DNA of 64,000 bases, from positions 558,001-622,000 of the forward strand of contig JBBAKX010000001.1 of NCBI GenBank assembly GCA_040403315.1, given 5' to 3'. Below, piece by piece: positions 45,469-55,269 of the stretch. The translations under genes and the position numbers were made by a program. The notes under the pieces are model-generated. The model did no database searches. It had not been told where the DNA came from and saw nothing but the letters and a program-made list of their open reading frames with translations. Within the stretch, counting starts at the first letter, position 1. Every line of letters starts with the position of its first letter. The DNA is from CAMCXT01 sp040403315 (GTDB lineage Bacteria; Bacteroidota; Bacteroidia; M30B66).

Positions 45469-47283
45469 ATGAAAATTTTCATTACAACTTGCCTGCTAAT
45501 ACTTTCCAATCAGCTTTTTTCACAACGTTTCGACTGGGCAACTACCGGTGGTGCAGCTGGCATAGCCAACTCGTTTAATGGAGCGATTGATATAGCGCGT
45601 GATCCACAAGGAAACATTTACACCATGGATAACAGTAATCATGCGCAGCAATGCCAAGGTGATACACTTCAGCCAATTCAAGGTGGCGTCAGCACCTATA
45701 TTTACAAGTTCAATGCGCAAGGTGAATTGCTATTCATGAATAGAGTAGGTCCGGTAAACGGAGCTTTTAACGCTTTTAACATTGAAACTGATGATGCTGG
45801 AAGTCTCTATTTGCTTGGCCAACCTAACGGCGTTGGGTCTATTGTTGTGAATGAAGACACAGTGCCAACAGTTGCTTCAACCAACCAATTGATAAAAATG
45901 GATAGTCTAGGTAATTTTGTTTGGATAAAGAACACCGGTGTTGCTACCAATTTTAGTGGTTGTATGTTGCAATATAGCGAGGGGTATCTTTATTATCAAT
46001 CAGGTAATTTATCGGTAAGTAAAATAGATACAGCTGGAGTAGTTGGCGCAAGTTTAACTGCTAGTTACTATACTTCACCAACTTCATCTGCCGGTTTACT
46101 TTTTAAAGGTTCAAGTGTTTACCCCAATGGCGATTTATTATTTGCAGCCTATTCTCGAGGCACAGTGGCTTATGGAACCGATACCTTATTTCATATTGGA
46201 AATCCATTTTTAACAGCACCGTTTTTATTTCTTCGTTGCGATACAAACATGAACTTAATTTGGGCAAAATATGCCAGCAATGGTCGAGATCCTGATAATA
46301 GATTTATTCCGGTAGCTGTTGATAACAACGATAATGTGTATGCAGCTGTGCAGGTAAATCTGGAAATGATTATTGGAACTGATACAATTCAGAGTACTGC
46401 ATTTACTGGTTTAGGAACTATTATAAAACTAGATGGTAATGGAACCGGAATTTGGGCAAAAGCTTTGCAAAGTACTGGACTGGCTTATGCATGGTGCATG
46501 CAAAAGGCGACCGATAACAGCGGCATATTTATAGGCGGCGGATATACGGGTACTACGCAATTGGGCGCTTTTACTTTAAATGCATCCAGCCAAAGTCTGC
46601 CTTTTGTAGCTAAGTTTGATGCAAATGGAAACTACATAAATGCGTTCAACTATATTCAAACCCTTCAAACAGATGCACTTAGTATGTCGGCCGATGGTAA
46701 TGGAAATTATTATGTTGGCGGAAGATTATTCAACAGCACGGTGCCAGTTTTTAGCTGCACACCTGCCACAGCCAATGTTGGTTTTTATCTGGGTAGTTTT
46801 ACGGAACAGCCCGACAGCGTTCCCACTCCTTCAATAACTGTAACCGATAATCTATTGACGGTAAATCCGCCCTTTTCAGGGAACATACAGTGGTATTTGA
46901 ACGGGAATATGTTGAATGGCGAAAACGGTCAAACCCTTCTCGCAGAAGAAAGCGGGAGTTACAGCGTTGAGTTTACCTATTTAACCGGCTGCACGGGCTC
47001 TGAAACATCTATATTTCAAACTGTTACAATTACGTCCATTGATCAAAATTCTAAACTTCCTCTAATAAACATTTACCCTAATCCGATTAATAGAAACAGC
47101 ACCCTAATTATAGAAGGACTTAGAAACATAAAACACATAGACATATTAGATATGCAAGGAAGTTTAATTAGATCCTTTTCAACCGACGAAAAGGAATCAA
47201 TTTCAATTAGCTTATCAGAGGTTGCTGCCGGTGTATATTTTGTAAAAGTGGGATTGAAAAGTACGAAGTTGATACTTCAATAA
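45469..47283 (+). CDS. Secreted beta-propeller-like protein with T9SS sorting domain
   Basis: 604 residues. Signal peptide about 1-18, then repeats like DPQGNIYTMDN, DDAGSLYLLG, DNNDNVYAAV, which fit SBBP/NHL-type beta-propeller blades with D-x-x-G/N-x-x-Y motifs. Near the C-terminus is an Ig-like segment (IQWYLNGNML) and the T9SS type A domain (INIYPNPINRNSTLII...GVYFVKVG...LILQ, about 520-604). Cell-surface or released protein, function unknown. Confidence 0.88.
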   Translation: MKIFITTCLLILSNQLFSQRFDWATTGGAAGIANSFNGAIDIARDPQGNIYTMDNSNHAQQCQGDTLQPIQGGVSTYIYKFNAQGELLFMNRVGPVNGAFNAFNIETDDAGSLYLLGQPNGVGSIVVNEDTVPTVASTNQLIKMDSLGNFVWIKNTGVATNFSGCMLQYSEGYLYYQSGNLSVSKIDTAGVVGASLTASYYTSPTSSAGLLFKGSSVYPNGDLLFAAYSRGTVAYGTDTLFHIGNPFLTAPFLFLRCDTNMNLIWAKYASNGRDPDNRFIPVAVDNNDNVYAAVQVNLEMIIGTDTIQSTAFTGLGTIIKLDGNGTGIWAKALQSTGLAYAWCMQKATDNSGIFIGGGYTGTTQLGAFTLNASSQSLPFVAKFDANGNYINAFNYIQTLQTDALSMSADGNGNYYVGGRLFNSTVPVFSCTPATANVGFYLGSFTEQPDSVPTPSITVTDNLLTVNPPFSGNIQWYLNGNMLNGENGQTLLAEESGSYSVEFTYLTGCTGSETSIFQTVTITSIDQNSKLPLINIYPNPINRNSTLIIEGLRNIKHIDILDMQGSLIRSFSTDEKESISISLSEVAAGVYFVKVGLKSTKLILQ

Positions 47284-47381
47284 AATATCGCTCAAAACTT
47301 AATAATATTAAAAAGAGAAACGTCTTGGCTAGTTATATTAATGAATGAGACGTTCGCTCAGATTTGCATATTGCATACAAA

Positions 47382-47451
47382 GCGGCAACGATAGAGCAAT
47401 TAGCCCGCATCCCATCGGGATAGGACTTGATGCGATAGCGTGCCCTGCCGC
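47382..47451. repeat. REP-like GC-rich palindromic element
   Basis: A 70-base GC-rich island in AT-rich DNA. Outer arms GCGGCA / TGCCGC; inside, CGCAT / ATGCG and ATCCC / GGGAT form nested hairpins (cloverleaf-like). Lies between the T9SS gene and truB. Confidence 0.6.
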
Positions 47452-47460
47452 CATAAAAAT

Positions 47461-48165
47461 CTAAACTTCTTCTGAACGAATAGACGCTGTTAATTGCTCG
47501 ATTGTTTGAGCGTTTTCAACTAAATGTGTTCCGATGGCTGTCCTACGCAAAGATGACAAATACGCCCCCGATTTTAATGCCACTCCAAAATCACGCGCTA
47601 ATGAGCGAATATAAGTTCCTTTTGAGCAGGCAACTCTAAAATCAACTTCAGGCAATGCAATTCGGGTGATTTCGAACTCCGTGATCTCGATGCTTGCCGT
47701 TTTCATTTTCACTTCTTTTCCAGCACGAGCCAACTCATAAGCACGCTCGCCATCGATCTTTTTAGCAGAAAAAACTGGCGGTTCTTGGTCATGTTTTCCA
47801 ATAAAATTGGAAGCCACCTCGCGAATCATTTCTTCTGTAATATGATCTATTGGAAAATGTTGGTCGACTTCTTTCTCTAAATCAAACGAAACGGTTGCTC
47901 CTCCTAATGTAAAAGTTCCAGTATAGGTTTTGGGAAGCCCTTGAAAACTTACGATTTGCTTGGTGAATTTTCCAGTGCATATCAACATGAGGCCCGTTGC
48001 CAAAGGATCTAAAGTGCCAGCATGGCCTACCTTAAGCGACATCCGTTTCAAACGGAACTTCTTTTCCAAGGCAAAGCGCACCTTGTTCACGAGGTCGAAG
48101 GAAGTCCAACCAAGTGGCTTATTGATTAACAGGAGTTTGCCGGTGTGATAAGGTGTTTCTGTCAT
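47461..48165 (-). CDS. truB: tRNA pseudouridine-55 synthase
   Basis: 234 residues from the ATG at 48165 (an upstream in-frame ATG would extend into uppP). Catalytic motif GHAGTLDPLATGLM with the aspartate, and KPLGWTSFD near the N-terminus. Modifies U55 in the T loop of tRNAs. Start overlaps the uppP stop by 4 bases. Confidence 0.95.
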   Translation of the reverse strand: MTETPYHTGKLLLINKPLGWTSFDLVNKVRFALEKKFRLKRMSLKVGHAGTLDPLATGLMLICTGKFTKQIVSFQGLPKTYTGTFTLGGATVSFDLEKEVDQHFPIDHITEEMIREVASNFIGKHDQEPPVFSAKKIDGERAYELARAGKEVKMKTASIEITEFEITRIALPEVDFRVACSKGTYIRSLARDFGVALKSGAYLSSLRRTAIGTHLVENAQTIEQLTASIRSEEV

Positions 48166-48995
48166 GCAATCGAAAGATCGACGCCAAGCGCCATGAGCAA
48201 TAAGATGATTAACCCGGCAGCAATTCTGTACCAACCGAATATTCTGAAACCATGTTTGGTTAGAAACCCGATGAAGAAACGAATGGCAAACATGGCCACA
48301 ATGAACGCGATCACGTTTCCAAAGACGAGCAATCCAATGTTTTCGGTAATGATTTTTGGATCTCCTCTCAGAAACACTTTAAGCAGCTTGTATCCTGTAG
48401 CCGCTGCCATGGTTGGCACAGCAAGGAAGAATGAAAATTCGGCAGCATTTTTACGGCTGATGCCCTGTGTGAGTCCACCGATGATAGTTGCTGCTGATCT
48501 TGAAACACCTGGAATCAGTGCGATACATTGGAAAATCCCGATGATAAATGCCTTTGGATAGGTAATCAAAACATCGTCGGCATGACGGTCTGGATCGTCG
48601 AATACTTCTTCGTGGGTAACTGGAGCAGATTTAAACCAATCATCCACCTTGAGCAACAGAACCCCGCCAATGACGAGGGATATTGCAACTACCGCCGGAC
48701 TTTCGAGCAGGCTGTCGATGGCATCGCCGAGCAACAATCCCGCGATAGCGGCCGGAATAAATGCAATGATGAGTTTCAAGTAAAAATCGAGGCTTTTAAG
48801 GAAGCGTTTCCAATACAAAACAAGCACTGAAATGATGGCTCCGAACTGTATATTAACTGTGAAGAGCTTCACGAATTCGTCGGATGGCACGCCCATCAAA
48901 GCTTGTGCAATGATCATGTGTCCGGTGGAGGAAACGGGAAGAAATTCAGTTAAGCCTTCCACCAATGCGATGATGAAGGCTTCAAACCAACTCAT
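48162..48995 (-). CDS. uppP: Undecaprenyl-diphosphatase
   Basis: 277 residues, multi-span membrane protein. Motifs EGLTEFLPVSSTGH and PGVSRSAATIIGG mark the BacA/UppP family, which recycles undecaprenyl pyrophosphate for cell-wall synthesis. In the conserved ftsX-DUF3098-uppP-truB cluster. Confidence 0.96.
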   Translation of the reverse strand: MSWFEAFIIALVEGLTEFLPVSSTGHMIIAQALMGVPSDEFVKLFTVNIQFGAIISVLVLYWKRFLKSLDFYLKLIIAFIPAAIAGLLLGDAIDSLLESPAVVAISLVIGGVLLLKVDDWFKSAPVTHEEVFDDPDRHADDVLITYPKAFIIGIFQCIALIPGVSRSAATIIGGLTQGISRKNAAEFSFFLAVPTMAAATGYKLLKVFLRGDPKIITENIGLLVFGNVIAFIVAMFAIRFFIGFLTKHGFRIFGWYRIAAGLIILLLMALGVDLSIA

Positions 48996-49000
48996 GAAAC

Positions 49001-49243
49001 TTAATTCTTGGGTTTGTACATGATAGCTACAACTTCGATTGCGAAGCCAAGCAGAACCACAATAGGAGCAACGGTAATGCGCTGTGTGGAGAATATTTCC
49101 GGATTGAAGACATTAGGATCTTTTGATCCACCGCCCATCATCAGGAGGAATCCAATAAAAATAACAGCCAGTCCAGCCAGCATTAGTTTGAAATTCATGG
49201 GCCCGAAAACGAAGCCTTTGTTGTTGTCCTTTTCTGTACTCAT
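49001..49243 (-). CDS. DUF3098 membrane protein
   Basis: 80 residues from the ATG at 49243. Two hydrophobic helices (LMLAGLAVIFIGFLLMMGG and ITVAPIVVLLGFAIEVVAIM). Short Bacteroidota protein always near ftsX and uppP; function unknown. Confidence 0.88.
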   Translation of the reverse strand: MSTEKDNNKGFVFGPMNFKLMLAGLAVIFIGFLLMMGGGSKDPNVFNPEIFSTQRITVAPIVVLLGFAIEVVAIMYKPKN

Positions 49244-49251
49244 AGTAGCGC

Positions 49252-50124
49252 TTAATAGAGTGAATCGGTTTTGAGATTCAGGTATTTGCGAACTGCAAAG
49301 AAAGTACAAATCCATGATAAAATAATCCCTCCCAAAACAACCGAACCTCCTAAAATACCTAGCCATTGGAAATCGCGGATTTCTTTAAGCCCTAGAATTC
49401 GATTCTCGGCAATGACGAGTGTTCCGGCCAGTAACAAAACTGCGATTAGTCCACCGAGGAAGCCTTGCAAAATGCCTGTGGTAACAAATGGCCTGCGGAT
49501 AAATCCAGTTGTAGCTCCAACAAGCAGCATCGTTTTGATTAGGAATCGTTTGGAGTAGATAGCTAAACGAATTGTATTGTTTATCAATGTTACTGCAATC
49601 AGCGTAAGCACCGCTCCAAAAGCAAGAAAAATCCAGCTGATTTTCTGAATATTGTCGATAATCTTGACGATTAAATTTCGTGGATAGCTTACTTGTTGCA
49701 CCAATGGATTTGAAAGCCACTCTTTTTCAGTTCTGCTGAAATAAGCTTCGTTGGCGAATTTCGGTTTGAAGTTGATGTCTAATGAAGCGGGCAGGGGATT
49801 GTAGCCAAGAAAGGCGACAAAATCTTCACCTAATTCCTTTTCAAAATCTTTGGCAGCTTGTTCTTTGTTGGTATAGATAGATGATTTCACAAATTCGCGC
49901 CTAGCGAGCTCATCCTTAAAAAGCAAGATTTGATTCTCTTCAACAGAATCGCGGAAAAAAACCGTAACTGTAAAAGATTCTCTTGTGAAATCGGTGAGCT
50001 TTCGTGCATTGATGAGCATTAAACCCATCAAACCAAGCATGAACATTACCATGGTAATACTCACCACCGATGTGATGTAGGATGACCGAAGTCGTTTTTG
50101 GTTGAAATTCTTTTCGCCGGCCAT
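49252..50124 (-). CDS. ftsX: Cell division permease-like protein FtsX
   Basis: 290 residues. One helix near the N-terminus, an extracellular domain (about 50-160), then three helices (IFLAFGAVLTLIAVTLINN and following). FtsEX controls peptidoglycan hydrolases at the septum. No ftsE in this window. Preceded by a TATATTTG box 10 nt before the ATG. Confidence 0.93.
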   Translation of the reverse strand: MAGEKNFNQKRLRSSYITSVVSITMVMFMLGLMGLMLINARKLTDFTRESFTVTVFFRDSVEENQILLFKDELARREFVKSSIYTNKEQAAKDFEKELGEDFVAFLGYNPLPASLDINFKPKFANEAYFSRTEKEWLSNPLVQQVSYPRNLIVKIIDNIQKISWIFLAFGAVLTLIAVTLINNTIRLAIYSKRFLIKTMLLVGATTGFIRRPFVTTGILQGFLGGLIAVLLLAGTLVIAENRILGLKEIRDFQWLGILGGSVVLGGIILSWICTFFAVRKYLNLKTDSLY

Positions 50125-50134
50125 AGTTAACAGG

Positions 50135-50142
50135 CAAATATA
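50135..50142 (-). promoter_or_regulatory. -7 box of the ftsX operon
   Basis: TATATTTG on the minus strand, a full match to TAnnTTTG, 10 nt before the ftsX ATG. Confidence 0.5.
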
Positions 50143-50257
50143 GCAATGTGAAATACCCTTTCAAGAAAAACGAATTTGTTCTTTCAACATGGCTTTGAAC
50201 AAAATGATTAGGTTATGATTTGCCTTGCTAACTTTACGGCTGATTTTAAATAGATAC

Positions 50258-53200
50258 ATGGAACCCAATTTCCGAGAAATCGCACAGAAGTGGCAAAAGA
50301 CCTGGAAAACTTCAGGAATTTACAAGACTTCAATTGACCCAACACGCCCTAAATACTATGTTTTAGACATGTTTCCTTATCCATCAGGAGCAGGACTACA
50401 CGTTGGGCATCCTCTCGGATATATTGCCTCCGACATCGTTTCTCGTTACAAACGATTGAAGGGCTTCAACGTTTTGCATCCAATGGGATTTGATGCTTTT
50501 GGATTGCCAGCCGAACAATACGCCATTCAAACAGGGCGCCATCCGGCGGATACCACCGCAGAAAACATCGCTCGATACAAAGAACAGCTCGACAACATTG
50601 GCTTTTGCTACGACTGGAGCCGTGAAGTGAATACCTCCGATCCGAAGTATTACAAATGGACACAGTGGATCTTTCTTCAGCTTTTCAAATCTTGGTTCAA
50701 TCTCGAAACACAAAATGCAGAATCCATCCAATCGCTCATCGCGAAATTTGAAAATGGTGGAAGTGCAGCTGCCAAAGGAGCTTGCGGAGAACATGAAGCT
50801 TTTTCAGCATCTCAATGGATGCAATTCTCCGAAACCAAGCAGCGAGAAATTCTGATGCAGTACCGCTTGGCTTACCAAGATTATTCAACCGTAAATTGGT
50901 GTGAAGCGCTCGGAACCGTTTTAGCTAACGATGAAGTGAAAGATGGGTTTAGCGAACGAGGTGGCCACTCAGTAGAAAAACGTAGAATGCGCCAGTGGTT
51001 TCTGAGAATCACTGCCTATGCAGAGCGTTTGTTGAACGATTTAGATGGCCTCGACTGGACCGATTCGATGAAGGAAATGCAGAGAAACTGGATTGGGAGG
51101 TCGGAAGGTGCAATGGTGCGGTTTGACCTCTCCCCCAACCCCTCTCCACAGGAGAGGGGGGCGTCAGCCACTTACACTTCAAAGGATTTAATAAGCGACC
51201 CTTCAGCTTCAAGAACTGATACAATAGAAAGTGGGGCGTCTCAAACAAACCTAGTTCAAGAGCCCCAAAGTCCATATCATCACGCAACTCCAGAAGTGTG
51301 GAATGCACTTATTTCCAAAGCGAAAGAAATGAGGTCAAACATGACCCCATCTGAAAAGCTACTTTGGGAAGAACTAAGAGGAGGAAGATCTGGGTTGAAG
51401 TTCAGAAGGCAGCATATTATCGATCGGTTTATTGTTGATTTTGTTTGCTTGTCGGCAGGAATCGTTATTGAGGTTGATGGAGAAATTCATAACGACCAAA
51501 AAGAATACGACGAAGGACGAACAGTTGAGCTAAATCGCAATGGATTCCAAGTCATTAGGTTTACGAATGAAGAAGTAAATTCTGATTTACATTCCGTTGT
51601 TGAACAAATCATTTTTGCTTGTGCGCAAAGGAAACTTTACAATGAAATAGATTTCATTCAACTTGCAAAAGAAGATGAAGAGGGCTACTCTGCAACTCCC
51701 CTTTCAAACTCTCAAAATAGCACTTTAACTCCCCCCTCTTCCCGTGGAGAGGGGCCGGGGGAGAGGTNNNNNNNNNNNNNNNNNNNNNNNNNNNNNNNNN
51801 NNNNNNNNNNNNNNNNNNNNNNNNNNNNNNNNNNNNNNNNNNNNNNNNNNNNNNNNNNNNNNNNNNNCGGGGGAGAGGTATATAGAAGTCTTCACCACCC
51901 GTCCCGACACCATCTTCGGAGTCGATTTCCTCACACTCGCACCTGAACATGAATTGGTTGCCGAAATCACCACTGATGCGCAACGTGCTGAAGTAGAAGC
52001 ATACGTGAGCACCGCTAAAAACCGCAGCGAACGCGAGCGGATGGCCGATGTGAAACGCATTTCAGGTGTTTTCACAGGTGCTTTCGCTAAACATCCATTC
52101 ACTGGAAACCCAATTCCGGTGTGGGTTGGAGATTATGTTTTGGCTGGATATGGCACAGGTGCTGTGATGGCCGTTCCGGCTGGAGATCAGCGCGATTGGG
52201 ATTTTGCGAAACACTTCAATATCCCGATTACCGAAATTTTGGTAGATATCGACATCTCCGAAGCAGCCAATCCAACCAAGGAAGCAATCTTGAAAAATTC
52301 AGGTTTCCTCGACGGACTCACCGGTTATCAAGGAATTCGAAAAGCCATCGAAGAAATCGAAAAAGTAGGCATCGGAGCAGGCAAAGTGAATTACCGCTTG
52401 CGTGATGCTGGATTCAGTCGTCAGCGTTACTGGGGCGAACCATTCCCGATTGTTTACCGTGATGGCGCAGCATTCGAGTTAGAAGAAGGCCAACTTCCGC
52501 TGGAACTTCCAGTGATGGAAGACTTCCGTCCAACCGGACAACCAGAAAGCCCATTAGCAAAAGCCGGCGATTGGCTCGAAACTCCTAAAGGGAAACGTGA
52601 AACCGATACCATGCCTGGCTATGCTGGCTCTTCTTGGTACTTCCTACGTTACATTGATGCCAACAACGATGAAACCTTTGTAGGCAAAGAAGCTGAAGCC
52701 TATTGGCAAGATGTGGATTTGTACATCGGTGGAACCGAACATGCAGTTGGACACCTTTTGTATTCGCGTTTTTGGCAGAAAGTTCTGTTTGATCTTGGTC
52801 ATGTTACAACCCATGAACCTTTCAGAAAACTCATCAACCAAGGGATGATCTTGGGAAGATCGAACTTTGTTTATCGTGTTGGAGGTGACAATAATTACTT
52901 ATCAGCAGACTTGCTCAAAGCTCATCCAGAGTTAAAGACATCTGCCCTTCACGTGGATGTAAACATCGTGAAAAACGATATCCTCGACCAAGAAGCTTTT
53001 CGCAATTGGCGATCAGAGTTTGCAGGAGCAGAATTTATCACCAACGCAGAAGGCAATTATGTTTGCGGCGTTGAGGTTGAGAAAATGTCGAAGTCGAAGT
53101 ACAATGTGGTAAATCCCGATGATATCATTGCTGATTACGGCGCCGATACTTTGCGCTTGTACGAAATGTTCCTCGGGCCCTTGGAACAATATAAGCCATG

Positions 53201-53765
53201 GAATACCAACGGGATCGAAGGTGTTTACCGTTTCTTCAAGAAGCTCTGGAACCTTTTCTACAACGACCAAGGTGGAATGAAACTTACCGATGATGCGCCA
53301 ACTGAAAACGAGCTACGCACCTTGCACAAAACCATACGAAAGGTGGAAGAAGACATTGAACGCTTCTCCTTCAATACTTCTGTGAGCACGTTCATGATTT
53401 GCGTAAATGAACTGCATGAACTGAAGTGCAACAAGAAAGCTATTCTCAAGGATTTCCTCATCGTGCTTTCTCCTTATGCGCCGCATATTGCAGAAGAACT
53501 TTGGAGTGCTTGTGGCGAAACTTCTTCAATCATCAATGCAAGCTATCCTGCTTGGAACGAAGCATTTATCAAGGAAAGTTCGGTGATGTATCCTGTTGCT
53601 TTCAATGGCAAAACGCGCTTCCAGATTACCGTTCCTGCCGATATGCCACAAGCAGAAGTTCAAGCGATCGCTTTGGCAAACGAAGAATCGCAAAAATGGC
53701 TCAATGGTGCAGCACCTAAAAAGGTGATCGTTGTGCCAGGAAGAATGGTGAATATTGTGATGTAA
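50258..53765 (+). CDS. leuS: Leucyl-tRNA synthetase with an in-frame DUF559 element (assembly gap inside)
   Basis: Charges tRNA-Leu. Start ATG 50258. N-terminal part has the HIGH-type HVGH (residues 48-51) in YPSGAGLHVGHPLG and runs to NWIGRSEGAMVRF (about residue 289). After the insert, editing (CP1) domain and core resume: VFTTRPDTIFGVDF, YAGSSWYFLRY and KMSKS at 53082-53096. Between them is a repeat-bounded DUF559 element (51126-51767) plus 100 N's (51768-51867). As written, the two halves are in different frames, because 100 is not a multiple of 3. The bases on both gap edges are the same (CGGGGGAGAGGT); merging them joins the frames exactly. Confidence 0.88.
51126..51767 (+). mobile_element. 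DUF559 endonuclease element with palindromic ends, inserted in frame in leuS
   Basis: 642 bp, a multiple of three. Left end 51126-51161 and right end 51731-51767 are inverted repeats of 36 and 37 bp with about four differences, each able to fold into a CCCCTCTCC/GGAGAGGGG hairpin. Inside, about 51290-51610, is a DUF559 (PF04480) domain: MTPSEKLLWEELRGGRSGLK, then DRFIVDFVC, GIVIEVDGEIHNDQ and GFQVIRFTNEEV, the VSR-like PD-(D/E)XK core. It is read in the leuS frame with no stop. The flanks add low-complexity SPNPSPQERG and PPSSRGEGPGER. Autonomous mobility is inference. Confidence 0.85.
51768..51867. other. Assembly gap (100 N)
   Basis: Exactly 100 N's, the usual placeholder for unknown length. 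Both borders carry the same CGGGGGAGAGGT (51756-51767 and 51868-51879), so the assembler probably broke on the element's end repeat. Confidence 0.95.
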
Positions 53766-53776
53766 GCCTTTCTGAA

Positions 53777-55216
53777 TCAGAGATTCGCTGCGCTTCGAAC
53801 GTAACGCTCGGCTGGCAAACTGAAGTAATTAGCATTCAGTTGCGTTAGTCTCAAAGTGCCAATAAAATCTGGCGCAATAAAGGCATTTGGGTCGTTGAGG
53901 TCGTTGGTTTTCCCTTTCGGGGATGGCAGAACTGCAATAGTGTAACTTCCGGGTTTTCCATGTTTGCTGGTGCTGTACAAAAGTGTTTCAAGGCTGTAGG
54001 ACCAAGAAATCACCACCTTCGACATGTTTGCTTCACGGGTCGAAAGGCATATTTTCTGCGCTCCATAGTTTTTGTGAAGCTCTTCCATGTAAGCGAATCG
54101 GTCTTCCATGAATCCACTTTCCTTATGGATGAACGTGAAGCTCTGGAAGAATACATAAACCACCAATCCGCCTTGCGCGACATTGATCCATTTGTTTTTC
54201 GCAAGATGCAGCTGTGTGAAAACCATCCATCCCACGAAAAAGGCCAAAGGCATGAAAGCCCGTTCCATCATCAAACTCGAATCTCCCGTGTGGTAAATCA
54301 ACAAGGTGAAAAGCCAGAATCCAACCGTGAAAGCGACCATGTACAGGGCTTTCAGGAATTTCTTTTCCCAGATCATCCAAATCAATCCGATCACAAAAAG
54401 TTCACGGCAAACCCTAAAGGTGCTTCCAAATTTTTGCAGGAAATACACCAAACTCCGGTTTTCATCCAAATGAAGTATAAGCTGAGGAAAATCTCCAATG
54501 CGTGACAGGAACATGCCTTCGTATGAGGAAGTTTCGGTGGTGTTTACTTTGTAAAGACTCAAGACGGCAATAACCACCAAAAAGAAATAAGGTTCCAATC
54601 GACGAAGATCCTTTACCGAAATCCAAAAGTATCCCAGCGAAAAAGTGAGCAAGAACAAACCAACTGGATGCACATGCAAGCAAAACATCGCCAGCAATCC
54701 TCCCACCAGAAAGCGTTTCCAACCGTGTTGAGGTTTTTCGTCCATCAACCAAGCAATAAAAAGCGCTGCCCACGCTAACGCTTGATGGGTTTCGGTGCCA
54801 GTGTGAAAGAATCCCATCCTGATGCAGCCAATCAAAGAAAAGATGAGCACCAATCCTGCCGTTGCATTGCGGTAAACATGCACGACCAAAATGAATATCA
54901 CCAAATAGAACAATGGAAACGCGATGGAATACAGCAGCATCAATGCACTGAGGGGCATCCCAAGTTTTACTGCAGGCACCACCAGAATTTGTGTGATCAC
55001 TTGCGGATATCGACCAGCTTCAATGTTAAACCAACCGGTTTGGATGATTTTGAAGAACATGTTGGCAGTATCTGCGAAGCATATCCGCTCGCGGAAAAAC
55101 ACCACCGAAAAAATGAAGTATACCAACAGTGCTGAATATCCTGCAAGGAGAATCAACCAACGAAGTCGTTGATCAATACTGGATTCGAGGAGAACATTGT
55201 CGTTGAACTTCGACAT
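53777..55216 (-). CDS. Polytopic membrane protein, GT-C-like
   Basis: 479 residues from the ATG at 55216. About ten hydrophobic helices, an early acidic residue in FRERICFADTANMFF after the first helix, and a C-terminal soluble domain. This resembles GT-C type glycosyltransferases or DUF-type membrane proteins that use lipid-linked sugars, but no sequence signature fixes the family. Convergent with leuS (11-nt gap). Confidence 0.55.
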   Translation of the reverse strand: MSKFNDNVLLESSIDQRLRWLILLAGYSALLVYFIFSVVFFRERICFADTANMFFKIIQTGWFNIEAGRYPQVITQILVVPAVKLGMPLSALMLLYSIAFPLFYLVIFILVVHVYRNATAGLVLIFSLIGCIRMGFFHTGTETHQALAWAALFIAWLMDEKPQHGWKRFLVGGLLAMFCLHVHPVGLFLLTFSLGYFWISVKDLRRLEPYFFLVVIAVLSLYKVNTTETSSYEGMFLSRIGDFPQLILHLDENRSLVYFLQKFGSTFRVCRELFVIGLIWMIWEKKFLKALYMVAFTVGFWLFTLLIYHTGDSSLMMERAFMPLAFFVGWMVFTQLHLAKNKWINVAQGGLVVYVFFQSFTFIHKESGFMEDRFAYMEELHKNYGAQKICLSTREANMSKVVISWSYSLETLLYSTSKHGKPGSYTIAVLPSPKGKTNDLNDPNAFIAPDFIGTLRLTQLNANYFSLPAERYVRSAANL

Positions 55217-55269
55217 GAATTTATTTCGGATTTTTCTCCTCACACAAACTATTGGGAAGGATATTGGGG

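Noticed and set aside
50225..53765. leuS as two separate genes
   Set aside because: The split is caused by the 100-N gap; both halves belong to one LeuRS, with HVGH in the first and KMSKS in the second.
53960..54505. 181-codon plus-strand ORF
   Set aside because: Antisense to the membrane protein at 53777, whose hydrophobic pattern shows that it is the real gene.
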